Part shown: positions 12,768-21,568 of the stretch, in pieces
Layout: every line of letters begins with the position of its first letter
Position numbering within the stretch: position 1 is the stretch's first letter
Assembly: GCA_045601325.1 (NCBI GenBank)
Contig: JAZRZI010000042.1
Location: 1-21,568, forward strand
Source: JAZRZI01 sp045601325
GTDB taxonomy: Bacteria > Bacillota_I > Bacilli_A > RFN20 > CAG-826
Length of the DNA: 21,568 nt
Direction of reading: 5' to 3'
Translations under genes and position numbers: made by a program
The notes under the pieces: generated by a model
Seen by the model: the letters and a program-made list of their open reading frames with translations, nothing else
What the model was told of the DNA's origin: nothing
Database searches by the model: none

Positions 12768-13994
12768 TTAGATGGCCCAGTTTCCGTCTTTAAAGATTTG
12801 GGTTTGTTTTCCGTCTTCGGAAATTCCAACGATGGATAATGTTTTCGTGCCAATCATAAAGTCGACATGAATCATAGAATCGTTAATGCCGTGTGCTTTA
12901 ACTTCTTCTGGAGTCATATTTTCACTATTTGGTAAGACATCTCTAAATCCTGCGCCTAATGCAACGTGACACGCTGCGTTTTCATCAAACAATGTTTCAT
13001 AGAATAAGATTCCGCTTTCTCTAATTGGAGAATCATAAGGCACTAAAGCGACTTCACCCAACATAGATGCGCCTTCATCCATAGAAACCATATGTTCTAA
13101 TAATTTTTGATTTTTCTTAGCAGAGACAGAAATTACTTTTCCGTCCTTGAAAGTTAATGAGAAATCTTCAATCAATTCTCCCATATAAGATAATGGCTTA
13201 GACGCCACTAATGTACCTTCGCATTTACCTGCAATTGGGGAAGTAAACACTTCTTCAGAAGGGATATTAGGATTGAATTCACCTTTGTTAGGGCAAATCT
13301 CACTACCACCACCCCAAAGCATATTTGGATCAATAGATACTTCAAAATCAGTTCCATTAGTGTCTTTATAGATTAATTTTATAAGTCTTAAAGCTTCTAA
13401 TTTCTTTCTTTGACCGAATAGGAATGCATTGTGCTTATTCCAGTTCTCTACTGGATCACCATCATCCACTCTTGAGGTGGAAAAGATTGCGTCCCAAAGT
13501 TTCTCGACAGCCTCATCTTCATCAAGTTTAGGGAAGACTTTCTTTGCCCAAGCTTTTCCAGGTACTGCAGCAATAACCCATTTATATTTGCCATCCATAC
13601 CATCTCTATACTTTTTAATTTTTGGATATGATTTCGCTCTTGCTTTAGCAACTTTTGCTTGGTTAATACCTTTCATCGCATCAGGATCATCACTGACAAT
13701 GTGAATCATTGCAGGTAATTTCTTGAGCATGTATTTATATCTAGCAATTGTGATAGGACTAACGGAAGATAATGTTGATAATGTTTCATACTTATATTGA
13801 AGTTTTCCTACTGGATTATGATTCCATCTTACTTCAACGGATTTAGCACCTGCTTTATAGCATTCTTCCACCACCATAGTGACAAAGTCAGGTTGGTCTA
13901 AGTTAGCATTAACGATGACTAAATCACCTTTAACAATGTTAACTCCTTTTCTTGCAATCAAATTTGCGTATTTTCTAAGTTTAATGTTGTCCAT
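12768..13994 (-). CDS. M29 family aminopeptidase (AmpS/PepS-like)
   Basis: Cytosolic two-metal aminopeptidase that trims free amino acids from peptides. The 408-residue length is normal. Metal ligands of the M29 family are at the expected spacing: E248 (NPNIPSEEVF), E314 (MLGEVALVP), H343 (ENAACHVALG), H376 and D378 (DSMIHVDFMIG). The start is the ATG at 13992-13994, with an AGGAGA ribosome binding site just upstream. It is divergent from the membrane protein gene at 14060, with only 65 bases for both promoters. No partner gene is present; it is probably a peptide-scavenging housekeeping enzyme. I see no clear terminator after its stop. Confidence 0.92.
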   Translation of the reverse strand: MDNIKLRKYANLIARKGVNIVKGDLVIVNANLDQPDFVTMVVEECYKAGAKSVEVRWNHNPVGKLQYKYETLSTLSSVSPITIARYKYMLKKLPAMIHIVSDDPDAMKGINQAKVAKARAKSYPKIKKYRDGMDGKYKWVIAAVPGKAWAKKVFPKLDEDEAVEKLWDAIFSTSRVDDGDPVENWNKHNAFLFGQRKKLEALRLIKLIYKDTNGTDFEVSIDPNMLWGGGSEICPNKGEFNPNIPSEEVFTSPIAGKCEGTLVASKPLSYMGELIEDFSLTFKDGKVISVSAKKNQKLLEHMVSMDEGASMLGEVALVPYDSPIRESGILFYETLFDENAACHVALGAGFRDVLPNSENMTPEEVKAHGINDSMIHVDFMIGTKTLSIVGISEDGKQTQIFKDGNWAI

Positions 13995-14059
13995 AGATAT
14001 TCTCCTATTTTTATGATTGAAACTTGTAAAAAGTATATAATATATACGGAGGAAAAAAT

Positions 14060-14683
14060 ATGAAAAGTTTATTAAACAAATTTAAATGGCTTCGCATTAT
14101 CATCGGTGGCGTATTTGTCGCTCTTGGTATTGTTATGCTCGTATTAGCGTTATCCGATAAAAGCGCAGACCTTACAAAAACACTTTGTGTCATCCTTGGT
14201 ATATATTGTTTATTAATTGGCTTATTCTCCACTATCGTTTCCTTAGTGGTCGAAGCTAAAACAAAATTACCAGTTGATTTGATTACAGGTGCGTTATTCA
14301 TTGGTATTGGTATCTCAATCTTTATCGACTTAGATGCAACAGCAGGTATACTTACTGCAGTAGTTACAACATGCGTTCCATGGGTGTTAATCGCTCTTGG
14401 TTCAGTCTTAATTGTCAAAGCAATTATCTTGCTTATCGTTAAGGGGGAAGTTGCTAGCTGGGTACTTGCCGCTATTGCGGGTGCAGTTGCATTAACATTA
14501 GGCATTGTTCTTTGGGTTAATAGAGAACACTTAGATGACATTATTTATAGCATCTTAGCAATTGTAATCATCGCTGTTGGTGCGCTTGAATTAATCGCTG
14601 GTATCATCGACACAATCAAAAACAAAAAATCCAAAACAAACGATGTTGTTGTAACAGCGGAAGAACCAAAACAAATTAAATAA
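14060..14683 (+). CDS. Six-helix membrane protein, HdeD/DUF308-like
   Basis: A 207-residue integral membrane protein with about six hydrophobic segments (roughly 11-30, 40-62, 72-92, 96-125, 134-152, 160-180) and a short charged C-terminal tail rich in K and E. The paired-helix pattern with glycine-rich segments (IIIGGVFVALGIVML, ITGALFIGIGISIFI) resembles the HdeD/DUF308 group, whose function is poorly known. The ribosome binding site GGAGG is nine bases upstream, and TATAAT (14036-14041) lies about 24 bases before the ATG. It is a single gene followed by a terminator. The family match is by pattern only. Confidence 0.75.
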   Translation: MKSLLNKFKWLRIIIGGVFVALGIVMLVLALSDKSADLTKTLCVILGIYCLLIGLFSTIVSLVVEAKTKLPVDLITGALFIGIGISIFIDLDATAGILTAVVTTCVPWVLIALGSVLIVKAIILLIVKGEVASWVLAAIAGAVALTLGIVLWVNREHLDDIIYSILAIVIIAVGALELIAGIIDTIKNKKSKTNDVVVTAEEPKQIK

Positions 14684-14702
14684 TCTAAATCAATTTAAAA
14701 AC

Positions 14703-14734
14703 AAGTCTCCTATCACTCGATAAGAGACTTTTTG
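14703..14734. terminator. Bidirectional terminator between the membrane protein gene and addA
   Basis: AAGTCTC (14703-14709) pairs with GAGACTT (14724-14730), and inside it TATC pairs with GATA around ACTC. A T-run follows on the plus strand and an A-run precedes it, so it can stop transcripts from both converging genes. Confidence 0.8.
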
Positions 14735-14735
14735 T

Positions 14736-17700
14736 TTATAAAGAGTATATTTTGTTATCTATGATTGATAATAAACATGTATGAATCTTACTATCATCAG
14801 TGACGTTAAATATCTTTTTGATGTTTCGTTTGTAAGTATTCAATTGATTGACGTAGTCATCATCATCTGTGTGCTTACTCTTATAATCAACAATGTAATA
14901 TTCATCACCTTTAATGTATAACAAGTCAATGAATCCTGTCGTAGATAATAAGTCATCATAGTAGCCATATTCTTTAAACACTTTTGCACTACCTAAATCG
15001 TTAAAGATGTCATTGGATAATACGTTATCAATTAACTTTCTGTCCCATCTATTTTGAATGAAGGAAGTGTCTTTGCTCACTAAATCGGTAAGTTCAAGAA
15101 GTCTATGCAAATATGTACCTCTTTCAAGAATCTCTTTAGTTGGTAAATCTTCGTCGGTGATATTAGCTTTAGACGCACGCATATGTGTTCTTATTTCAAA
15201 ACTAATATCACTATCATCAACATATAAAGAGTGAGGCTTATCTTCTTTTGTGTCTTGGTTTGCAATACTGAAAGAACGTTCATCAAAGACTTCTACGATA
15301 TCTTCATACTCATCACTTTCATATGTCACATTGTAGATGTTATAAACATCACCAAATGATTTTAACAAACTGACAAACCATATATCTTTGAGTTCTTTGA
15401 TTTTATCAAATGATTTTTTACTAGTGTCAAAACGGTAACCAAAGTATTCAAAATTATCATTAACATAGTTGTCTTTGAATGTATTGAGCTCGGTTAATAA
15501 ATTGTCTTTGGTTAATTCCACTTCTTCATCACCGAAACTACAATATGGTCCATGCATAGGAATCAATTCCTTTGCATCTTCGTCATATTCATAATAATCA
15601 GTGCCTTCATTAATAAGTTTTTCTAACTCATCATAGGTCTTAACATTTTCACCTAAAACAATAGCTGCATAGAATTTCGCTAGAATATCTTTATCGCCAG
15701 ATTCAAATTGATTCAAATAGTCCACAAAGATAGAAGTTTCTAAAGAAGCTAAGCATTTAGAGACAATTTCATTCATCTTTTTAGTTAATAAAGAATCGTA
15801 TAATTGACGATAAATCTTATAATTAGATTTTCCAAGTTCATCTTGGGTGAATCTTAATAAACCATTCTTAACGCAATCAACGATAGAAAGATAGTCATTA
15901 TATTGGTCTTGAGAGATCACACCTTTTTTGATTTTTCCTTCTATAAATTCTTTGTTAACTTTTGGATAATGAGGCAAATAAGAAAGCATGCCGTAGAGAT
16001 TTTCATCTTTCTTACAAGCATCATCGTTTTCGTCAGGATCTCCAACGATATACAAAGTATTTTCTGCACGTGTAAGAGCGACATAGAACAATCTAACGTG
16101 TTCATTTATTTCTTCATCCCCAACATTGGAGTTAAGTTCGAACGCTAATTGAGGAATGGTCTTAAATGTCACTGGAACTACATTACCATTTTCATCAACT
16201 TTGTTAGGGTCGTAGTTATAGTAAGGAAGCAAGATGCCATATTGCTCAGAAAACTTATAATCCGCTGCTGCCATAGGGTTTCCACCTGTTTTCTTATTAA
16301 AACTATAAGGCATATAAACAATCTTTCTTTCCAAACCCTTTGAACCATGAATAGTCATGAGGTCCACTGCGTTATTAACTGAAAGAACAGTTTCTGAACT
16401 TAAATCAAGATTATATCTATCGATGTTTTTAAATAGAATCATCAGGTCTTTTAAGTCATCGCCACTAGCCTCTTGAGCGAGAATCATACTGTGCAAGGAT
16501 TCAACTTTAGAAATGACATCATCAACACTATCGAGTCTATAAAGTTTAGTAATAATTTCAAAAGATGTGATTAAGTTTTGATAAGTTTCAGATAATGATG
16601 ATTCTTCGTTGTCTAAGATAAATTGATCAATCTTTTTAATTAGTTCGCTTTCTAAAATCATATCTAAAGATTCACTAGTTAAATATGCAAATAAGTCGTT
16701 ATCGCTGTAGCAATATAAGTAGCTTCTCATAACCGACGCAAATAAATGCTTAACGTCAACTTCAATTCCATATTTACGATAGCAAACCAAATCGATTAAA
16801 GATTGAATGACAATAATTGGATCGACCTCATAAAGATTTGTTTTAATTTTATTATTTAAAGGAATGCCTGCTTCTTTAAATGCATCTATATAGTGTTGGT
16901 ATCCTTTTGTGACCCTCATCAAGATAGCAAAATCGCTATATGTGCATGGTCTAATGTGAGGTTCACTACCTCTATCATAAACTTGATATCCACTTTCAAT
17001 TTTTGTTTTAATATCGTGAATAATCGCGTAAATTTCCCACTTAATTGGCTCTCTATCGTCATCTTTGCTATCTTCAGCGACGATTCTTTTCACATGGAAA
17101 TTGTCATAAGGTTCCTTATACAAATTAACTTTATAATCATAGTCAAGCTGTTCACTTGAAACGTTAAAATCAATGCCTCCGTGATTAAGAGTCATGTAGT
17201 ATTTGAAGATATAGTTAATGTCTTTTAACAATCCTGGACCAGAACGATAGTTCTTGTTCATATCAATGACATATTGATTTTCTTTACCCTTGCTATATTG
17301 ACCTTGTCTCGCTCTAAAGAGTTCAACTTTAGAATTTCTAAATCCATAGATAGCTTGTTTAGCGTCACCGACGCAGAACAAATGACTACAAGTTCCATCA
17401 TCTTTAGGTTCTAATAAACTATTGATGAATGCTTCTTGAAAATCGTTAGTGTCTTGGTATTCATCCACCATGATGTATTTGAATTGATTTCTCACCTCTT
17501 CAGCGACATCTTTGTATTTAGGATGTGTCATAAGATTAAGAGCCATGATTGAAATATCAGAGAAAGTAAATGAGTTACTAATCTTTTTGTAATCATCAAG
17601 CTTTGCCTCTAGTTTAGAGATAATTTCAAATAAGAGTTTGATGTCATCTTTAAAGGACATATATTTTTCAAATTCAAAGTCCAAATCATCGGATAAAGAA

Positions 17701-18677
17701 GACACTAAAGCAAAAGGAGATTGTTTAGAACTAAATAATGTTCTTATTGTTTTATAAGCCGCTAAGCTTGGAGTGTCGATCTTTCTTTTTATTGAGAAAG
17801 TGTTATTTAGATACAAGTTTTTGCATTCTTTGATGAATTCATAACCATCTTTTTTATAGCATTTTAAAACAGCTTGATAGATGTCATACGCTGATTCATC
17901 AAATGGTAATAATCCAATATCGCAAGAGAATATACGAATATCATCAAATGCATCTTTAATTGCGACATCTCCACGAGTTTGTATCTCATCGAAATATTTA
18001 TAGTTGATAAACGCTTCTCTTAAAACCAATTCGATTTGTTTTTTATAATAACTAGCGTATTCAAATACACATTTGTCAAAGAACTCTCTATTATTAAAGG
18101 TTTCGTCATAATGGTTGATGAAATTTTCTTTGTTAACAGGTAACATACCTTCTAAGCGTTTCTTCAAATCTAGAACAACTTTCTTGGTGTTTCTTTCATC
18201 CACACTGTTGAACTTTTTAATGCTGTTAAATAGCTTTTCCTTTAAAATTGGGCTCTTATAATATTCATCTAAAACTTCATCTAAGAGTTCTTGAGTTTTA
18301 CTAGCAATAACGTTTTCATCCGCGAGAGAAATCTTGTCAGAGATTCCTAATTTACCTGCGTATTTGCTGACTAAATATGCTGAAAATGAGTCAAATGTTT
18401 GAATATGACTTGATAGCATTTCAGCTCCAATTGGATTGTCTTTGTTAAAGGTTGCGATAATTCTTTCCTTCATCTCATGAGCAGCGTTATTGGTGAAAGT
18501 TAACACTAAAATTTCTGAAGGTTTAAGTTGTCCTTCTTCCATCAATTTATTAACTCTAACTGATAATGTTTTGGTCTTACCACTACCAGCGCCGGCAGCG
18601 ATAAGAACATCCTCAAATGTGGATGCAAAGATGGCTTTTCTTTGTTCGTCGTTAAAATTTTCATATTTATCTGACAT
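14736..18677 (-). CDS. addA: ATP-dependent helicase/nuclease subunit A (AddA)
   Basis: Large subunit of the AddAB (RexAB) complex, which resects DNA double-strand breaks for RecA-dependent repair. This is a UvrD-type SF1 helicase: Walker A AGAGSGKT (28-35), LTFTNNAAHEMKERI (59-73), Walker B VDEYQDT (404-410), GDAKQAIYGFR (437-447), NYRS (476-479), MTIHGSKGLE and RLFYVALTRAENTLYI. The C-terminal RecB-type nuclease has YLHRLLE, D1251 and D1264-Y-K1266. The length, 1313 residues, is slightly above the usual ~1230. AGGAGGT precedes the ATG, which lies 11 bases after the addB stop, so both form one operon. All motor and nuclease motifs look intact. Confidence 0.95.
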   Translation of the reverse strand: MSDKYENFNDEQRKAIFASTFEDVLIAAGAGSGKTKTLSVRVNKLMEEGQLKPSEILVLTFTNNAAHEMKERIIATFNKDNPIGAEMLSSHIQTFDSFSAYLVSKYAGKLGISDKISLADENVIASKTQELLDEVLDEYYKSPILKEKLFNSIKKFNSVDERNTKKVVLDLKKRLEGMLPVNKENFINHYDETFNNREFFDKCVFEYASYYKKQIELVLREAFINYKYFDEIQTRGDVAIKDAFDDIRIFSCDIGLLPFDESAYDIYQAVLKCYKKDGYEFIKECKNLYLNNTFSIKRKIDTPSLAAYKTIRTLFSSKQSPFALVSSLSDDLDFEFEKYMSFKDDIKLLFEIISKLEAKLDDYKKISNSFTFSDISIMALNLMTHPKYKDVAEEVRNQFKYIMVDEYQDTNDFQEAFINSLLEPKDDGTCSHLFCVGDAKQAIYGFRNSKVELFRARQGQYSKGKENQYVIDMNKNYRSGPGLLKDINYIFKYYMTLNHGGIDFNVSSEQLDYDYKVNLYKEPYDNFHVKRIVAEDSKDDDREPIKWEIYAIIHDIKTKIESGYQVYDRGSEPHIRPCTYSDFAILMRVTKGYQHYIDAFKEAGIPLNNKIKTNLYEVDPIIVIQSLIDLVCYRKYGIEVDVKHLFASVMRSYLYCYSDNDLFAYLTSESLDMILESELIKKIDQFILDNEESSLSETYQNLITSFEIITKLYRLDSVDDVISKVESLHSMILAQEASGDDLKDLMILFKNIDRYNLDLSSETVLSVNNAVDLMTIHGSKGLERKIVYMPYSFNKKTGGNPMAAADYKFSEQYGILLPYYNYDPNKVDENGNVVPVTFKTIPQLAFELNSNVGDEEINEHVRLFYVALTRAENTLYIVGDPDENDDACKKDENLYGMLSYLPHYPKVNKEFIEGKIKKGVISQDQYNDYLSIVDCVKNGLLRFTQDELGKSNYKIYRQLYDSLLTKKMNEIVSKCLASLETSIFVDYLNQFESGDKDILAKFYAAIVLGENVKTYDELEKLINEGTDYYEYDEDAKELIPMHGPYCSFGDEEVELTKDNLLTELNTFKDNYVNDNFEYFGYRFDTSKKSFDKIKELKDIWFVSLLKSFGDVYNIYNVTYESDEYEDIVEVFDERSFSIANQDTKEDKPHSLYVDDSDISFEIRTHMRASKANITDEDLPTKEILERGTYLHRLLELTDLVSKDTSFIQNRWDRKLIDNVLSNDIFNDLGSAKVFKEYGYYDDLLSTTGFIDLLYIKGDEYYIVDYKSKHTDDDDYVNQLNTYKRNIKKIFNVTDDSKIHTCLLSIIDNKIYSL

Positions 18678-18688
18678 ATCATTACCTC

Positions 18689-21136
18689 CTATTTATTCTT
18701 TTTCGTCGCATCAATTAAATCTTTGTAACTGATGATATCTCTCAATTTTCTATAACAAACGTCTCTATAAGGACAATATGAGCAAGGTGTCATAGTTTGA
18801 GGTGTTAGTTTCTCAAACACGCCTGGAGCAATCTCAAAATTATTGTTTTCAATCTTTTTAATGGTTTCTAGAGTTGAACGAATTGCAGTGTCTATATATT
18901 TCTTAAAAGCATTTTCTTCTAAAGGTTCATCAACCTTATTAAAGACTTCGTGTTCTTCTTGCAAGGTGAATGTCGCCCCGTTTTTTAAACCTAATACAGT
19001 TCCACCTTTAACTAATAGTTCACCACTATCTTTGAAAGCGGTTTCATCAATTGAATGAATGTAATTTGGATCACTGCATGATAAACCAACGAGTTTAGAT
19101 GCTTTCTTAAGAGCAAATTCACTTAATTGATTGTTGTCTTTTAAAGCTTCTTTAATTGTTTTGAAGTAGTTATGTTGAATAACCGCTCCACCAAATTTAG
19201 AGTCTTTTTTAATATCTTCATTACTAGACTCAATCGCATAGTAATAAAGAGGTAATTGAGTGGATGTTCCTAAGAACAATCTTTCGGGCTTAAATTCTTC
19301 TTTACCACTTTTATAATCTACAACAGTATAAAACTTCTCGTTTTCAAATTCTGTATAGAGGAGTTTATCAATACGACCGCTGAATTTGTATTCTTTGTTA
19401 TTTTCATCAAATAAAGAGAAATAAATTTCAACTTCGTGATCTTTTTTATGCTCAACCAGATGCATGTCTTTATAAGAACGAATATAGGTTGGGATAAACT
19501 TACGTAACCAATAAGAAATAATGTCGATATAGACTTCTTCTTTTAAACCAAACTCAAAGCCTTCACTAATGCATTGATCAATATAAGCTTTTCTTCCTTC
19601 TTCAGTCGCTTTTTCTAAATCAAAGTTCGATTGATTGATAGTTTCAAATACCTTATGAGTAAATGTGCCTTTCCATTTGTTGTGAGGGTCACCATCACTA
19701 CTAGGAATGATGGCTTTCAAATAATATTGGTAAGGGCAATTAACATAACTTTCTAAGTTAGTAACACTCCAATGTTTGCTAGGTCTGATGATGGATTTAT
19801 TATCATCTAAACCTTTAAATGAATGGTCATAGCTATTTGATTCTAAGAATGCCTTATCAGTAAATGCATATCTATCGTATTGGTCTCTAGAAAATAATTT
19901 GCTAGCTTTGCTTGTATAACTTCCCTTTAAGTTAAAATCACTCTTGTTGAGAATTTCATCCTTATATGTTCTTTCCCAATCAAATTCATTTTTATCCATA
20001 AATTGAGAGTTATAGATAGAATCGGAAAGATGTTGTTTAACACGCGAGAAAATAACGATGTTTTGATATTTGATATAATTGAGTTTTAATCTTCTATCTA
20101 ATTTAGTTCTAACATAACTTGCATTAGCGCTTACTTTCACTAATTCTGTGTCATTTAACACGTTTTTATCATCATAAACCTTATAAAATGAACCATGTTT
20201 AAAGTTAGTTAAGTAAATAATAGAGTCAGTATCAAAGTCAAACTTATTAGTGACTGTGATACCTTTATCATCTAGTAAAGATAATGTTCCAGTAGAAGAA
20301 ATAATCTCTAACAAATTAGCGTAAGCATATGAGAAATCACCCAACTCTTCTAATCCATATTGATCAATTAAATATCTAAGTGATTTTAATGAATCATTTT
20401 CTAATTCATCTTCTGTAAACACAAAACTCTTATTCGCGTAGATAGAACGCACTTTCTCTTTCACTAATGAATCAGAGATTAAAGGTGTGTTTACAGTCGC
20501 ATAACATTTAATATCAAAGATATCTCCAAATACTTTGACATAGAATAAATCAGAGTCATCATCGATAACTAATTTGATTTTATTAATACAGTTAGGATTT
20601 TCTAAAATTCTTTTACGAATGTCGGAGAATATATAGAAGAATTGAACATATTTATTTTGAAATAGATGGATATTCGGAGTGTTAAATGACTCACAAACTT
20701 CAAAATCCAAATCTTCAAAATGTAAATCTTCATAGTGAAGTCCATTTCTCTCTAATAACGCTTTTAGTTCAACATCTTCATCAAGTTCGAATAAATAAAT
20801 CTTCTTTTGGCCTAGTTCAAGTAATCCATATGGGTCTCTAGAAATATATTCGCTAGGGATATAACCAAAAACTTCTTTAAGATTTTCGTTTTTATCTATA
20901 TCAGCGACACGAAGTAAAGAAGAGAACTTCTTAGCCTTAGAATATTCGATGTTATGGGAGATTAAAATAGGCAAGACATCTTTAAAATAGCTAAAAGAAA
21001 TACGGTCAATGAATTCATTGATAGAGATGATTTTAAATTTTAAATCAGGGTAGGTGTTTTTAAATTTATATAACGGTTGATTGTATTTTTGATCGCACAC
21101 AATCAAACATTCTTTTGAAATTAAGTCTTGTTTCAT
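18689..21136 (-). CDS. addB: AddB-like nuclease subunit, compact and without Walker A
   Basis: Second subunit of AddAB. The C-terminal half is a clear AddB Fe-S nuclease: cluster cysteines C467 (NCPYQYYLK) and C785, C788, C794 (CSYCPYRDVC), with nuclease residues H494, D590 (GRID), D607 and K609 (VDYKSG), and Q627 in TQLPLYYYA. The N-terminal ~440 residues should be an inactivated helicase, but no Walker A (GRSGSGKT in Bacillus AddB) is present and the protein is 815 residues against about 1160. So it is a reduced form with the Fe-S nuclease retained. A GGAGA ribosome binding site lies upstream of the ATG. The weak N-terminus is why I say AddB-like; the position before addA supports it. Confidence 0.88.
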   Translation of the reverse strand: MKQDLISKECLIVCDQKYNQPLYKFKNTYPDLKFKIISINEFIDRISFSYFKDVLPILISHNIEYSKAKKFSSLLRVADIDKNENLKEVFGYIPSEYISRDPYGLLELGQKKIYLFELDEDVELKALLERNGLHYEDLHFEDLDFEVCESFNTPNIHLFQNKYVQFFYIFSDIRKRILENPNCINKIKLVIDDDSDLFYVKVFGDIFDIKCYATVNTPLISDSLVKEKVRSIYANKSFVFTEDELENDSLKSLRYLIDQYGLEELGDFSYAYANLLEIISSTGTLSLLDDKGITVTNKFDFDTDSIIYLTNFKHGSFYKVYDDKNVLNDTELVKVSANASYVRTKLDRRLKLNYIKYQNIVIFSRVKQHLSDSIYNSQFMDKNEFDWERTYKDEILNKSDFNLKGSYTSKASKLFSRDQYDRYAFTDKAFLESNSYDHSFKGLDDNKSIIRPSKHWSVTNLESYVNCPYQYYLKAIIPSSDGDPHNKWKGTFTHKVFETINQSNFDLEKATEEGRKAYIDQCISEGFEFGLKEEVYIDIISYWLRKFIPTYIRSYKDMHLVEHKKDHEVEIYFSLFDENNKEYKFSGRIDKLLYTEFENEKFYTVVDYKSGKEEFKPERLFLGTSTQLPLYYYAIESSNEDIKKDSKFGGAVIQHNYFKTIKEALKDNNQLSEFALKKASKLVGLSCSDPNYIHSIDETAFKDSGELLVKGGTVLGLKNGATFTLQEEHEVFNKVDEPLEENAFKKYIDTAIRSTLETIKKIENNNFEIAPGVFEKLTPQTMTPCSYCPYRDVCYRKLRDIISYKDLIDATKKNK

Positions 21137-21206
21137 GCTATTTTCTCCTTTTTTACATTTTTTACAAATCTTTTTAGCTTTGTTTTATTATATAACTATA
21201 CGACAA

Positions 21207-21230
21207 AAAAATAACGCAAATATGCGCATT
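21207..21230 (-). terminator. Weak terminator after the small ORF
   Basis: On the minus strand AAT-CGCA pairs with TGCG-ATT around a short loop (with a bulge) and is followed by TTTTTT, right after the stop of the 51-residue ORF. It lies between that ORF and addB. The stem is short and imperfect. Confidence 0.4.
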
Positions 21231-21384
21231 ACACGACTTTCTTTACCCAATGAATAAATGATCCTGGGTATTTTTTATGAATGAGCTTTCTCGCCATTGA
21301 GATATCAAGAGACATTACATTTTCTTTTTTAATCTCGCCTAGATAATCAAACTTAACTGCATATAATTCCATTTCTCGTTTCAT
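21229..21384 (-). CDS. Small protein of unknown function (about 51 aa)
   Basis: I do not recognise this ORF. Starting at the ATG at 21382-21384 it reads MKREMELYAVKFDYLGEIKK, then DISMARKLIHKKYPG and ends HWVKKVV. A start four codons later is also possible; a longer reading from 21429 adds a cysteine-rich stretch that looks non-coding. There is no strong ribosome binding site (AGGT directly before the ATG only), but a -10-like TATAGT ends six bases before the ATG. It is soluble and basic, with no motif I can name. It lies between addB and a mobile element end. Coding status is moderate because of the short length. Confidence 0.4.
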   Translation of the reverse strand: MKREMELYAVKFDYLGEIKKENVMSLDISMARKLIHKKYPGSFIHWVKKVV

Positions 21385-21428
21385 ACCTATACTATAGGGA
21401 CATAGGCAAGCATTTTTTGGACACAACA

Positions 21429-21474
21429 AAAAAGGGGCTGTTAAGAAACCTATAAGGTGACTTAGTCCCTTTTT
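21429..21474. terminator. Stem-loop at the end of a mobile element
   Basis: AAAAAGGGGCT (21429-21439) pairs with AGTCCCTTTTT (21464-21474) with one G-U pair, around a 24-base loop. The loop contains CTGTTAAGAAACC, and the same 13 bases recur at 21506-21518 as a direct repeat. A terminator just beyond a transposase-like C-terminus suits an insertion sequence end. I cannot fix the element boundary. Confidence 0.5.
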
Positions 21475-21508
21475 GTTTACTTAAAATTGGTAAGTAACAG
21501 ATAAACTG

Positions 21509-21568
21509 TTAAGAAACCTTTTTCTTCTTTTGATGTTCGATTCTCAATGATTCGTTTATATCTTTTTT
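21509..21568 (-). CDS. C-terminal fragment of a probable transposase (cut by window edge)
   Basis: A minus-strand frame is open from the right edge to a TAA at 21509-21511 and reads KKDINESLRIEHQKKKKVS. A lysine-rich tail followed by repeats and a terminator resembles the end of an insertion sequence gene. A second frame is also open here, with its stop at 21477-21479 and ending YLLLTNFK. The segment is too short to tell which is coding or to name the family. Confidence 0.3.
   Translation of the reverse strand, partial: KKDINESLRIEHQKKKKVS

Noticed and set aside
14011..14541. Long minus-strand open frame opposite the membrane protein gene
   Set aside because: It is the antisense shadow of a hydrophobic gene (low-complexity, Ile/Thr/Ala-rich), without a ribosome binding site or recognisable family.

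Overview
The window is AT-rich DNA from a low-GC Gram-positive bacterium, most likely an uncultured Bacillota or Mycoplasmatota-related lineage. The evidence is AT-biased codon use, GGAGG-type ribosome binding sites, AddAB rather than RecBCD, a Y-family polymerase paired with a YolD protein, and an M29 aminopeptidase. TGA acts as a stop at the end of several genes, so this is not a Mycoplasma-type code. No rRNA, tRNA or CRISPR array was seen.

Layout. (1) Positions 1-183 hold the 5' end of an ISLre2/UPF0236-like transposase running off the left edge. (2) Positions 319-8003 form one tightly coupled seven-gene operon: aroB, aroC, a fused aroE-aroK, aroQ, a type I-beta DAHP synthase, aroA fused to a YrrN/TrhP1-like U32 protein, and a stand-alone YrrO/TrhP2-like U32 protein. 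All seven enzymatic steps from PEP and erythrose-4-phosphate to chorismate are present. Every junction overlaps by 1-11 bases. (3) A PIN toxin and Phd/YefM antitoxin pair (7992-8638, minus) converges on the operon; three operator-like palindromes spaced exactly 21 bp lie over its promoter. (4) A minus-strand pair encodes a phosphodiesterase of the alkaline phosphatase superfamily and a 59-residue protein. (5) Positions 10081-10567 hold decayed DNA: a hairpin resembling an IS200/IS605 end and the wreck of a sugar ABC transporter ATPase gene. (6) A Y-family polymerase and YolD pair faces a HigA antitoxin whose HigB toxin is broken by two frameshifts. (7) An M29 aminopeptidase and a six-helix membrane protein are divergent. 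(8) addB-addA lie on the minus strand, with an AddB that is compact and lacks a Walker A motif. (9) Positions 21229-21568 hold a small ORF and the apparent end of another mobile element.

The most interesting point is the operon in region 2. A complete chorismate pathway is joined, by operon structure and by a physical AroA fusion, to both halves of the U32 system that makes 5-hydroxyuridine at tRNA position 34. No gene leading to Phe, Tyr or Trp follows. From what I know of E. coli RlhA and TrhP, U32 hydroxylases depend on the chorismate/prephenate route and on Fe-S clusters. The arrangement suggests that here the shikimate pathway is partly or mainly dedicated to RNA hydroxylation. A second theme is that three promoters (aroB, the polymerase gene, higB) place the likely transcription start at or next to the ATG with no ribosome binding site, which implies leaderless messages.
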